Positions 11,118-21,898 of a DNA stretch of 64,000 bases are shown in pieces (the first letter of the stretch is position 1; each line of letters begins with the position of its first letter). The notes under the pieces are model-generated. The model was not told the DNA's origin and searched no databases. It saw nothing but the letters and a program-made list of their open reading frames with translations. A program made the position numbers and the translations under genes. Location: positions 15,500,001 to 15,564,000 of the forward strand of contig NC_091047.1 of assembly GCF_963966145.1 (NCBI RefSeq). Reading direction: 5' to 3'. The stretch is from Tenebrio molitor. Its lineage: Eukaryota > Arthropoda > Insecta > Coleoptera > Tenebrionidae.

Positions 11118-12498
11118 TAATGTAATTTAGTTTTTTATAATTTAACTAACTGAATAAATTAAATAATGAAAAAGTGCATTACTAAATTAAACAGTAGAAA
11201 CGACTTGCTCGAAAATATTAAGTTTATGAAAGAGTTATGTGTAGAATTTGCATTGTGTGTTCTTTGCTCAAACACGATATTCCGATATGAAGTGAACACC
11301 GGAACCAGATGCTCGTCTATTCCGGTGCTGCTGCCTATCACCAACGTTTTCTTTACACAGGTGTTCATTAAAATAAGGACATTCACATGTTGAAGAGAAT
11401 TGCAGACATTTCTGATTATATTAATGTTCAGCTAGATTTGAATGTTTTATATTTTTTAGTTACAAATATAAAATAATGTTGTTTTGCTTAACGCAATCAT
11501 TATAATTAATAATTAAAAAATTTGTCTAAAACTACCTATACAGGGTGTCTCAGCTAAGACTTTCGAGCCTAATAACTCAGTTATTTTCCAACGGATTTTT
11601 GTGAAATTTAAAATGCAGATATTTTAGACGGTGAACAATAAAATCCCATTAATGCAATCACCCAAGTCTTAAAAACGTAATTTTTACATGCCTTTTTAAA
11701 ATGTTGAATCAATTAAGATTTACATAAAAAATGCTGTAGGGAAAAACTCGTCCTTGAAAGACGTCTGGTTTGCAAGAAAAAAGCAAAAAACTGTTAAACG
11801 TGGCTGCAAATGCAAAAACGTAGACGCATATAAAACAAACGCGCAATTTTGCAGAATTTTGGTCATCCCTTTTCGCAGAAGCGCAGGTGACATATTTGAC
11901 GTTTATCTTGCTAACCTTACAAACACTTACAAAGTTTCAAAGTTAAAGACAACATTTGGACGTAATTTATTATACTGGATGATTTAATTTTTCCATAAAG
12001 GACTAAAACACGATCGGGATATTTTAGCAAGGTAATTTAGTTCACGTACGCTTCCTGTGTCTTCAAATAAATTGACCACTCTCCTTACATTTTGTAAAGC
12101 TTACATTTGGATAGTGTTCCACGAGAAGACGAACTCTGTCATTGAAGTTCTTACGACACCCTCCATAGGCATTTTTTTTTCTTTTTCAACAATATTGAAA
12201 TTTCTGCCGCTGTAGTCTATTTTTAGAGTATTTTCAATAAATTTTCACAATTTGACGTTTCTAATAAAGCGCGCCCAATTTTGACAGACTTTAAAAGGTG
12301 TACAAAATGTTGCTTGACAATTAATCACCAATTTTTTCAAAGGGTAACTGCTCAAATACCTTCAAATTTTACATTAAATTTTTTAATTAATAATAATTTA
12401 GTTTGTTCATTTGGTGTAATTACAAAGTGAATAAACTAAATCATAAGCTGCCGAGTGAACTGTTTAAAAAATATTATACATATTTGTAATTGCATATA
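11118..12498. other. Spacer with dispersed-repeat fragments
   Basis: A single transposon-like end, TACAGGGTGTCTCAGCTAAG, lies at about 11540. The block at 11627-11688 (TATTTTAGACGGTGAACAAT onward) recurs at 50764-50820. Open frames at 11166-11393 and 11754-11987 show no recognisable domain. Confidence 0.45.
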
Positions 12499-12910
12499 CA
12501 GGGTTGCGATCGTGTATGGAATCGGCTCCGTCCTGCTAAAATGGTTTACTAGAACCCTGAAATTTTAAACGCACTTAGGACTCACAACTTGATTTTTTTT
12601 AAATTGGAACATGGGTTAAATGAGACATCATTAAAAAGCTTATTTTTTTTAGAATCAAATGATGTAATAGGTTTAATGATTTGTTCGACAGAATCTTAGA
12701 AAAAAATTAAAATTTAATTAAAACAAAATGGAAACACGTAAATGAAGCAGTATTTAAAATCCGTCAAAAATTATAGAAAACCAAACCTATGACAGTAGAG
12801 AATGTCGCAATTCGATTATTTCAACCAGATGTTTCAATGAGAAATGAAATAATCGAAATGATTGAGAATATTAAAATTTTGTAAATAAGAGGAGTACCTA
12901 TAGTTGGGTA

Positions 12911-13273
12911 CTATGGCGGCCACAAAATTTTGGCCGTCACTTTCTTGACATTCAAGAAAAGTGTAAATAAACCTTTAGCAATCGTAACCCTACTTTCGAT
13001 TCTTGTCATTTTGACAATCAATTTAAACTGTTTGGAGCTCAGATATTCCAAAAATCCGACATGAATGAACAAAATTAGAGCAATCGTACATAGATAACCT
13101 GAGGTAAACGTTCTGTGTATAGAAATGACAAAATAATTTTGAGTTTTGAAATTTACCACCCAAAAAATAACGTTCATAATCAAGACGGTAATCATGATGA
13201 CAATAAAGTACGGATTACAATTTTTTTTTTGAATTGACAGACAATGACGGCCAAAATTTTTTGGCCGGCATAG
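12911..13273. mobile_element. TA-flanked MITE A, intact copy
   Basis: 363 bp, with ends CTATGGCGGCCACAAAATTT and TTTTTTGGCCGGCATAG flanked by TA. It lies inside element C. Confidence 0.75.
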
Positions 13274-13542
13274 TACGTAAGTTTGATATTTGAAACTTTA
13301 TCATTCAATTAGGTATACATACAGCAATTGTTTTCTAAGTTTTGTGCTCTTAAAATTTGGTATCATTTCACACACCTTGCAATAAATGCTTTCGGTGAAA
13401 CTAAAATGACAAAACTAAACGAAGAAACGAGAATTGAATAAAATGTTTCAATCAATAAATATTGTTGAAATAACAATAGGTGTTTCAAATGAAAAAAAAT
13501 TCCTACGATTGTATCGAAGAAATCATCAAACCTATTATTATA

Positions 13543-14117
13543 CCGGCCAAAAAATTTTGGCCGTCATTGTCTGTCAATTCAAAAAAAAAAAAATTGTAAT
13601 CCGTACTTTATTGTCATCATGATTACCGTCTTGATTATATGAACCTTATTTTTTGGGTGGTACAATGAGGGACATGGAATCCTGGGCAGTCTGCTATCGT
13701 CAGTTCAAAAAGTGTCAATGTAAATGCACCTTTACTGTCATTATGATTGATATTTTCAAAAAAACTGTCAAATTAACTTAAGCTTAGTTATGAGTAGCTA
13801 AGGTAGGTATGGTTTAGAAATTTTGACAACTGAATGACACATCTGCCCAGTTTTCCGTGTCCCCAATAGTAAATTTCAAAACTCAAAATTATTTTGTCAT
13901 TTCTACTACACAGAACGTTTACCTCAGGTTATCTGTACATACGATTGCTCTAATTTTGCTTATTCATGTCGGATTTTTGGAATATCTGAGCTTCAAACAG
14001 TTTAAATTGATTGTCGAAATGACAAGAATTGAAAGTGGCGTTACGATTCCTAAATGTTTATTTACACTTTACTTGAATGTCTAGAAAGTGAGGGCCAAAA
14101 TTGTTTGACTGCCATAG
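13543..14117. mobile_element. MITE A, inverted copy split by MITE B
   Basis: Carries CCGGCCAAAAAATTTTGGCC at the left and GCCATAG before TA at the right. It reads as the reverse of 12911-13273, interrupted at 13663-13869 by another element. The outermost left bases are missing or diverged. Confidence 0.7.
13663..13869. mobile_element. TA-flanked MITE B, copy 1 (inside MITE A)
   Basis: 207 bp. CAATGAGGGACATGGAATCC pairs imperfectly with the right end TTTTCCGTGTCCCCAATAG. TA repeats at 13661-13662 and 13870-13871. It is inserted inside the inverted copy of MITE A. Confidence 0.75.
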
Positions 14118-14119
14118 TA

Positions 14120-14302
14120 CTATTGGGGACACGGAAAACTGGGCAGATGTGTCATTCAGTTGTCAAAATTTCTAAACCATACCTTAGCTACTCATAACCA
14201 AGCTTAAGTTAATTTGACAGTTTTTTTGAAAATATCAATCATAATGACGGTAAAGGTGCATTTACATTGACACTTTTTGAAATGACAATAACAGACTCAT
14301 TG
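14120..14302. mobile_element. TA-flanked MITE B, inverted copy 2
   Basis: Begins CTATTGGGGACACGGAAAAC and is the reverse complement of 13663-13869 over most of its length. TA lies at 14118-14119 and 14303-14304. It abuts the end of MITE A with only TA between them. Confidence 0.75.
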
Positions 14303-14536
14303 TACATATATCATTTAATTCTAAAAAAAATAAGCTTTTTAAGGATGCCCCATTTAACCCATGTTCCCATTTAAACAAAATCAAGTTGGCTTTGTATTTT
14401 GAAAACTTATGGATAAAAAAATATTTTAAAACATTTGAAAAGCACCTTTCAATGAGTCCTAAAGTCTATTAAAAATTTCAGGGTTCTAGCCATTTTAGCA
14501 GGACGGAGCCGGGTTCCATACATAATTGCAACCCTG

Positions 14537-15870
14537 TTATTAGTACTCGTATCAACGATATTCACGAAAGAACAAAGATTTTTGGCGAAAATCCTCGGAC
14601 AAATCTATCCAAATGTGTAAAAAAAATTGGAACTTACACTTACCATTAAAAAAAAAAACGCTGTCATTGAGTAGAAACGGAAAGGTTTCTTTTAAAAAAT
14701 GTTAGATCGACCTGTCCCAGTTTTTTTCGAAACGGGAAAGAAATTACATATTTCAATTATTTCAAACTTTAGGCACTAACTGTATCCACTAGTGAAGGCT
14801 TTTTTAAATAAGTCGATTTAAACAGTCGCCTTACGCAAAGTAGAATATCAATAAATTTTAGCATAAATAAAAATATGTATTTCATTAAACTGAATTCTCA
14901 AAATGAGCTCCACCAATTTTCTGGCAGAGAGTGGAACGGTATTCACATTTACGCCCTTAAATCGTGGTTTATTTTAATTGATGTTGATATTTTAACACAG
15001 TTCTTCAAACTAAAATGTTAAATAGGTAATTATGCTCACTCACTAATCAAAAATTTTCAAAGCAGTCGTTACAAAAAAAAAAATGAAAATTGCTTTCACG
15101 TGTAATAATTAGAATAATTAGTCCTGCAAGCAATTCAATTTTGTTGTCTCGGAAGTCGAATTTGAATTTATGACATTGCGAGACATCTATTGGAGAAGGT
15201 CTCAATGTTTCTGTAGCATGATTAAAACCTATTGATAGCGGAACACCTCATTTAAATAACAGTAATAGAAGATTACGGCATCCGTATTTAGTGTTTTGAC
15301 AACTTAGTACGAATCAACTGGAAGGTCAAGGTTTGATAACGTCGTTTAATTCTGTAGATTTAATCAAAAAATTTACTATTCCATGCACATTTTAATGTTT
15401 ATAGCTATTCCAGTTCGATGCCGCTATTGTCATTCTGCGTGATATTATAAAATGACATAAAATTTTTACACATTTAAAAAGAAATTAAAAAATAAACTAA
15501 TGTGATTGTTAATGCTTTTTATTTATTTTTTAAATAAATAACAGGTACGTAACAAATATATAAATAAATTTGTCACAAAAAAAAATCACCCATTATTATC
15601 ACAACTTAATATATAATAATTGTAATATATTATTATTTATCACGATCAACATGATTCTCTAAACTTAAAGATTTTTTCCACAAAATGCATATAAACTTCA
15701 AAATATTAACACAATAATAATGCAAAAAATAACACAACTTTCGTTAAAAACAAATTATTAAATTATGCATTAATAATAATTACAATAAAATAAAAAATTC
15801 TTAGCAGATTAATAAAGCAACGAAAGATGTGTAAAGAAACAAAAAAAATTGTTAAAGGCACAATTCTTAA
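14537..15870. other. Spacer and exu 3' untranslated region
   Basis: 15520-15870 is probably the exu 3' UTR. An AATAAA on the minus strand lies near 15520. The remainder (14537-15500) is AT-rich with no feature recognised. Confidence 0.45.
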
Positions 15871-18133
15871 TTATTGCACTTCTTCTACAGTCTTTTCTTT
15901 ATCAGATTCGCTCTTTTCTAAGCCAGATGACTTAGTAGACTCTATGGGATTGTCTGACGACATATTTGGGCTACTTGTCGACTCAGAATTTCTATCTTTA
16001 TTAAATGATTTTCTTGTACCTCGTGGTTTCCTATTATTGTTTTGAAAATATCTTGGCTTGGGTTGTATTGGCTTTTTGTCTGGATCAAAGAAACAGTCCA
16101 AAATATCTAGCAGTTCATTGAGTTCAGTATCTTTTGCATTCGCAACCTGTAATTATAAAATTAATGTAAATTCAATGTTCAAGTATTTTGTCATGTCTTA
16201 CTTCATTTTTTAGAACTTTGTCTAAACCTTCTTTGGCACCAGACTCGTACGCTTCTTTAAGTTTCTCGTAGTTTATGTTATTTTCAGCGAGCAGTCTACG
16301 TAAGTGACTCGCGTGTTGTCTTTCTGATCGACTAGCCCGCAATAAGGCACCAAAGACTGGGCGAAAAGTATTTTGTCTTTCCAGCAGAACCTAATGAGAA
16401 TAAAAGGTTATTATTCACAAATATAAAATAACTACTTTTTTACTTTAAAATAAAAAATAAACTGTTCTACATTAGGAAACAGGTAATATTATATATTTTT
16501 TAAACTTCGCAACCTATCAAATTCGAAGTTATAAAATAATTTGTTGGGACATCTATAATAATTTACATTTGAATTGCAAGTGTAGTTGTTTTTGCATACA
16601 TTTTGTAATCGAAAATTCGATATTTCACAAACATTATCAGCTGTCACCGTCCAAAAAAAGACAAAAAAAGAGCTTCCTATTATCTCCAATAAAGCACGAT
16701 AAAAAATTGCCGAATAAAAAAAAGTTCATAATTAAGAGGGAGATTCACAAAACTTTGCAAATTTGCAAATCGTTAACGAAACAGCAAATACAATTCTTCA
16801 ACAATGTCGGTTGTCATGGTTTTGAATTTGCAACGCCTTATCGAGCCTTACCGAGTTTCGTGAATGACCCCCTAAGTTATTAAAAAAAACTTTTCCAACA
16901 AATACTGTTCAATGTGTAGTCCAAGAAAACAAGTTTTTGAACTTCAACTAAAAAAGTAAAAAACAAGCACAAATGGAATCCTGTAGAAAAAAGACAAAGG
17001 TCAAAGTTGCACATAAAAAATTGTTAATAAATCAAAAATAGGAATAACATTTTAATTCCTGATCCTTTTTTGCAATATAATTGTTATTTTGTTTAGGTGA
17101 AATGCAAATTCATATCAAAGTCTAAACATTTAAATGCTTACATAAGAAAGGATTTTATTTTATTTTTGAAAAAAAGAGATACTGTGTTAGAGATACACTT
17201 TCAAGGTAATTAAAAAGAACTTGAATATATAACATTTTTCATGTTACCTTTAACTAAAAAAACTAACATAACAGTGAGTCCTACTATAAAAATGTAATCT
17301 TTCACAAAATGAATCACAAAATAGCATTATTATTAACACAGATAAAAAGAAAAACTTACCTTAAACTGGGCAATTTCTTCTTCTTCTGCAGAAATCGGAT
17401 TAGTGAATGGACACACAAAATCAATAACCTCAGGTTCTGTTCCAGTACTATCTTTTTTTTCATCTAATTCCTGGCGTTCCCCTTGAGCCAAATGAGCCGC
17501 AATTTGGTAAGATACTCGAGCTCGGTCAACTGCACTACTAAAATCTTCATCTTCTCGATTCAACAATACTTTTGACATAACTCGTAAACTGAAGGATTTG
17601 GTTGTTTTCGCACATTTCGCTTGAGCTATGTTAAATCCATTTGCAAAACCTTTAACAATTTTGTTAAAACGGTCGAGAAGGCTATATCGTCTTAACACTT
17701 CAAGTAACATCCCCGGGGAAGCCTTTCTTATTTCATGATATATTAAAATGATACCATCAGAAGCATCCCCTTGAATCTTTTCTAACCACGTTAGAAAGTC
17801 AGTTAAGGCGGAAATGTCACTTTTAGTCTTGACAAATTTATTTGATCTCATATCCTTCAGCATTCGGTATCTACCAGTGTTGACTACTCGGATGCTATGT
17901 TTGCGCCTGTACGAAGGATTTAAATCGGCGAAAGGCATTATGTACTGAGAGAATTGACTTTTGGGAGTGTAGGCTGCAATTTGGCAAATCTCATCGATGA
18001 GGCGACGACCTGTGGTGTCAACTCCCCATCCAACCAGACGATATTTCCCCGTCGAAATTCCTTTCGCAGGATTTTCAAACATAATCGGCGTAGAACTTTC
18101 ATCGCCCGAATTTGAACTATCGTTTTGTACCAT
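15871..18133 (-). CDS. exu: Maternal protein exuperantia
   Basis: Three coding exons join in phase: 18133-17360, 16390-16202 and 16146-15871, with GTAAG donors and consensus acceptors, giving 412 residues. I chose the ATG at 18133 because an acceptor (TTATTTACAG) lies only eight bases upstream, so the preceding exon is untranslated. Residues 30-190 match the EXO-like domain of Exu: GVDTTGRRLIDEICQIAAYT at about 37-56, FSQYIMP, LIYHE and LRRYSLLDRF. D39-T-T replaces the D-x-E of true DEDD nucleases, as is known for this family. Exon 2 carries NTFRPVF and the SAM-like region; exon 3 has CFFDPDKKP followed by a Ser/Arg-rich tail. In Drosophila Exu binds RNA and is needed for bicoid mRNA localisation and germline RNP transport. 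Drosophila Exu is about 530 residues, and the shortfall here is mostly in the disordered tail. Confidence 0.93.
16736..16872. mobile_element. MITE of the 4626-4763 family, in exu intron
   Basis: 137 bp, matching copy 1 almost throughout (shared TTCGTTAACGATTTGCAAAT on the reverse strand). It lies in the intron between exu exons 17360 and 16390. Confidence 0.75.
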
Positions 18134-18541
18134 TCTGTTATCTGTAAATAACAAAAAAGGTTAATCGCCATATCAGTGAAGTCCGAAAAAATATGTCAAT
18201 ATGTCTAAACATTAAACACGTGGCGTCATTTTTCCACATTTCTACTTAACACGCCCCGCCCTAAAGTAAAAACTAAACTTATGTCGGCCCGAAAAAACAA
18301 TAGCAGAATAGGTATAATCCTCTTACCACAATGTTAGAATTTATAAGGAAACAACTGGTTTTCTAACGAAAAAAAGACTAGAAATCAGAATCTGCTAAGC
18401 ACCTGCTACTTCGTTAGCTGCGTGAACATTGAATAATTTGTGGAAAATGCATTTTGCACGTGTGCACGTTAATGAAGTGGGGGCGCGACGCAGACATGCG
18501 GAAATACGTCAAGTGCGCGGATTTTAAACGGGTTGACTTAC

Positions 18542-18700
18542 CTTTAGATTTTTCAACAGTTTAAAGTTTAACACTTTAAATGATTGGCAATCTGCTTTCA
18601 AGTGACAGCACACTGCAAAACAAGTGCTTTTTCGAGTAAACAAAACCATATGTTACTGTGATAAAATCAGCTGTTTCACATAAGCGGCTGCCGTCTTTGG
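18542..18700 (-). other. Likely exu 5' untranslated exon
   Basis: On the minus strand AAATCTAAAG is followed at 18541 by GTAAGT, a strong donor. It would join the acceptor at 18142, leaving eight untranslated bases before the exu ATG. The upstream limit of the exon is a guess; no TATA box is evident. Confidence 0.5.
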
Positions 18701-18720
18701 TTTTCATCTCGCGAACAGTG

Positions 18721-20492
18721 AATCTAAAACTGTAATGTTAAACAGTGTACTCCAAAAAGTAAGTCCACAGTTTTGAAATTTAATGATAATGAAGCAGGAA
18801 ATAATTATGAAGTTTGTAGTTACCATATGATCGTTCTCAAGAAATCAGCTGATTGTCTTACCGTTAAATGAACAGATGTAGAATCAGAGTGGAATAACCT
18901 TTCGGGTGGACTTGAAACTCGGTAAAGTTACCCTATGCCTATACCCCGGCATTGGCAGCCGGCAGCCGTCGCCACCTATAAGACAGTAGAACAATTGCTT
19001 TCTAATGCTATTCCAGTCCATTCCAGTCGCTCGCGTTTACCTGAGTTTGAAACGGTCGAAAAAGTGGATTTTCGATCACGTTTTTTGAGAAAACAGTACG
19101 AGATGAACGTTTTTTCTCTTTACTACATAAAGTATTAACATCTCTATTAGTGAACTATGAAGAGAAAAATATAATTTTGTTTTGACGAATTCGTTAAAAA
19201 ACCACAAATAAAATGCTCTGCTTAGAAGCTGTGTAGGTAAAATGAAACGAGATATCGAAAATATCTCACGTCATTCACTAGATATTGTTGTGAATGTGAC
19301 ACCGACGAAAAGTGATGTTTCCTACTTGACTAGTTGAAAAAAACGAAAAAAATTAAGTCATTTCTCAACGATAAAATTTTACGTTGTAGACAACCAACCC
19401 TACATGCTACCTGAGCTAACAACTTACGGAAAGGGAACTATACAAGGGTACAAATTATAATACATCGGCCTCCTGCTAAGAAATTAGGAAATACTTATAA
19501 TAGGTATTTGCATTTTTATTCCAAATTTATCATAAACGATTTGAACTTTATTAACTACAGTCAATAATACTGCTGCTCCATCAGGAAAAGCTTCATCAGA
19601 TTGTTATATCACCCATTTTAATATTACGCACATTTCTGTCCTTTTTTTTAAGTGGAATAATAATTTCCAATAATAATGCACTATAAAAATAAGCACAATT
19701 TTTTCCTTTATTTCATGTCAAAATTCCCGATCTCTAAATATTTTATTTTATACTGTCCGGTAGATGTTCGAGTACATTATCAATTTGAGTCCGGTAGGTG
19801 AGTTATAACAGTATCAGAGCCGGAAAGTGTCGCTAAGCAACACTTACCGGACTGTTTTATTTTTACAAATCAAATCTGACATTGAAAAGTGCAAAAGTCG
19901 AAAAATATTCACTTCAGTGCTTCGAAATGATCGATTTGTAATACGAAAGTTGATTAGCAACCACGAGTGTCATTTTTTGACGTGTGAAAAAATCGTACGA
20001 GTGTTGCGTTTTAATCAACTTGAGTATTACAACAGATTATTTCAGAAGGACGAATGTATGTAATTCGGTAAGATTATTTCATGAATAAAGTTGTTTAATT
20101 AAAGTCCTTTAAAATGATTGCAAGTTGCTCGTCAGAAGTTGACGATTCATGTTGACATTTGATATAAAAATAAAAAATGTGACACTAGTATTCACCGTTG
20201 TCTTAAAAATTAAAAAAAAACATTTGAAAAAGGACAATAAAAAATTATCGTAATCCAAAAAATAAAGCCTTACGATTGGTCGAAAACGATAATGAATGAT
20301 ATAATAATTGTAAAAAACAATAGCAACGGCCGTTGCCCCAGAAAAAAAGATGATGCGATTTTCACAAAATAATGTGATTTTTGAAATAAAATTATGATAC
20401 AGAACAGACTTCCAGTATGAAATAATAGTAATTATATTATTACATGAGCAAGTACAGAATAAGTAAAGAATAAAAATCGTTACTTGCCGGTA
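18721..20492. other. Spacer with small inverted repeat
   Basis: A 67-codon open frame at 18935-19138 and a 78-codon one at 19827-20063 show no known domain. At 19752-19857 GTCCGGTAGATG and CTTACCGGAC form a short inverted pair enclosing a second hairpin (AGTGTCGCTAAGCAACACTT). Nothing else is recognised. Confidence 0.4.
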
Positions 20493-20701
20493 CGGTCGGT
20501 GGACAAATAAAACTGGGACACTTAAAATTTAATCTATGTAAATCAGACCATTGAATTGTCAATATATTTGTCAGTGTCTATATAATATGTCATACCAAAG
20601 TTAACCTATTTGTGATAAAGCCGTAATTAAACCATGCAAATTTGTAAATTTTGACTTATGTGATTGTCATTTTTGTCCCAGTTTTATTTGTCCACCGATT
20701 G
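20493..20701 (+). mobile_element. TA-flanked MITE, family M2, copy 1
   Basis: 209 bp, with ends CGGTCGGTGGACAAATAAAA and TTTTATTTGTCCACCGATTG flanked by TA. Two more copies at 42213-42419 (reverse) and 42919-43127 (same orientation) share the interior block ATTGTCAATATATTTGTCAG. Confidence 0.85.
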
Positions 20702-21057
20702 TACCTATAATCCTATACTTTATCTATAGCAAATTTATCTGACTCTAAGAGCCAGACTAATAAACCGAAGGGACACAAGATGAAACCAACCATTTCATTG
20801 TAATTTTACCTTAAAAATATTTTGCCATAAGGGTCATTTTTATCTCAATCATAATTCTTGACAAATCAGGTAGAAACTCCGAACTAATATTCATTCCCTC
20901 ATCTGCAGGGAGTAAATGCAGATTTAATCGTAATACTTTGGGAAAATACAACTACACAATGCTGCTCCCTGTATTTGGTGAATATTATAGTTTTATTAGT
21001 CGGGCCTTCAAAGTCAGAAAAAAGTGCTATACGATCAAATTGTAGGTACAACTTATA

Positions 21058-21331
21058 TTGGGTGATTCAAAATGATTGTGGCCAAGTATGGCAACTATGT
21101 ACGAAAATTTATGTGGCAACTGTGTGGGTAGGGTAGAGTTGATATTTCTTTGACAGTTCATAGTCGCGCAATTTTGAAAAATGTCAAATCAATGTGTAAT
21201 GATGTCAAAAAAATCAAATGCACGCTTATGAAATGTCATACAAATGACAACTCTACCTCATCCACACAGTTGCCACATAAATTTTCGTACATAGTTGCCA
21301 TACTTGGCCACAATCCTTTTGAATCACCCAA
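21058..21331. mobile_element. M1 MITE, copy 2
   Basis: 274 bp, TA-flanked, with ends TTGGGTGATTCAAAATGATT and GAATCACCCAA. It lies 331 bp upstream of the copia element and is close in sequence to the copy at 52625-52898. Confidence 0.85.
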
Positions 21332-21662
21332 TATATTATGTATACCTACAAAAAATAATAAAACTAATTGTTACCTCAATATTTTTAATTTTTTAAAGTT
21401 TAATGTTCCTTTTGTTAAAAAAAAACGGGAGAAATACAAAGGAAAGTCTGAAAATTCGGACAAACTTCAAAAATTATAATACATATAATTTTTGTATGGC
21501 CTCTCGATCATAACTGCGTTTTTGTTCGACGGTTTTGTTCGACGAACAAGTCTGTTCGAACAAAAACGACGAACACGAGTTGCACACACACTTCAGCTTT
21601 ATTTAAAGGTTTTAATGAGTGAATAAATATCAAGTCTGCAGTGGCGGCGGCATTAGCTATAA

Positions 21663-21813
21663 TGTTGGAGTTTGGCAATTTTACCCTTTGGTGTTGCCAT
21701 GTGTTGTATTACATAGTAGGCATATAATAACAAACAATTGTACTTTTGAGTTGTCATAATAAAGAATTTCGTGTTCGCTGATCCTGTATTGCTGATTCAT
21801 TGAAACTCTCACA
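21663..21813 (+). repeat. Copia 5' LTR
   Basis: 151 bp. Contains a TATA-like CATATAATAA at 21721 and AATAAA at 21758-21763, consistent with a very short transcribed R region. It starts TGTTGG and ends CTCACA. Confidence 0.93.
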
Positions 21814-21828
21814 GGTTATGGGCCCAGT
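21814..21828 (+). other. Copia primer-binding site
   Basis: GGTTATGGGCCCAGT directly abuts the 5' LTR. It is the type seen in Drosophila copia, complementary to an internal part of initiator methionine tRNA (family knowledge). Confidence 0.75.
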
Positions 21829-21898
21829 ACAAACAGGTTCACGATTAATTGAAATTTGAAGACTGCTATCGCGCAAAATCTAACGCAATTTAGTGGAA

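Larger units (their letters stand above)
12499..14536. mobile_element. ~2-kb nested foldback element (C)
   Basis: The left end CAGGGTTGCGATCGTGTATG pairs with the right end CATACATAATTGCAACCCTG. Pairing continues through CGGCTCCGTCCTGCTAAAAT on the left and ATTTTAGCAGGACGGAGCCG on the right. The left flank is TA and the right flank TT, one base off a TA duplication. The interior consists largely of two inverted copies of one MITE (12911-13273 and 13543-14117) and two of another (13663-13869 and 14120-14302). Confidence 0.7.

Noticed and set aside
15871..16101. Separate small gene at the exu 3' end
   Set aside because: It is the last exu exon: acceptor at 16147, in phase, carrying the FFDPDKKP motif.
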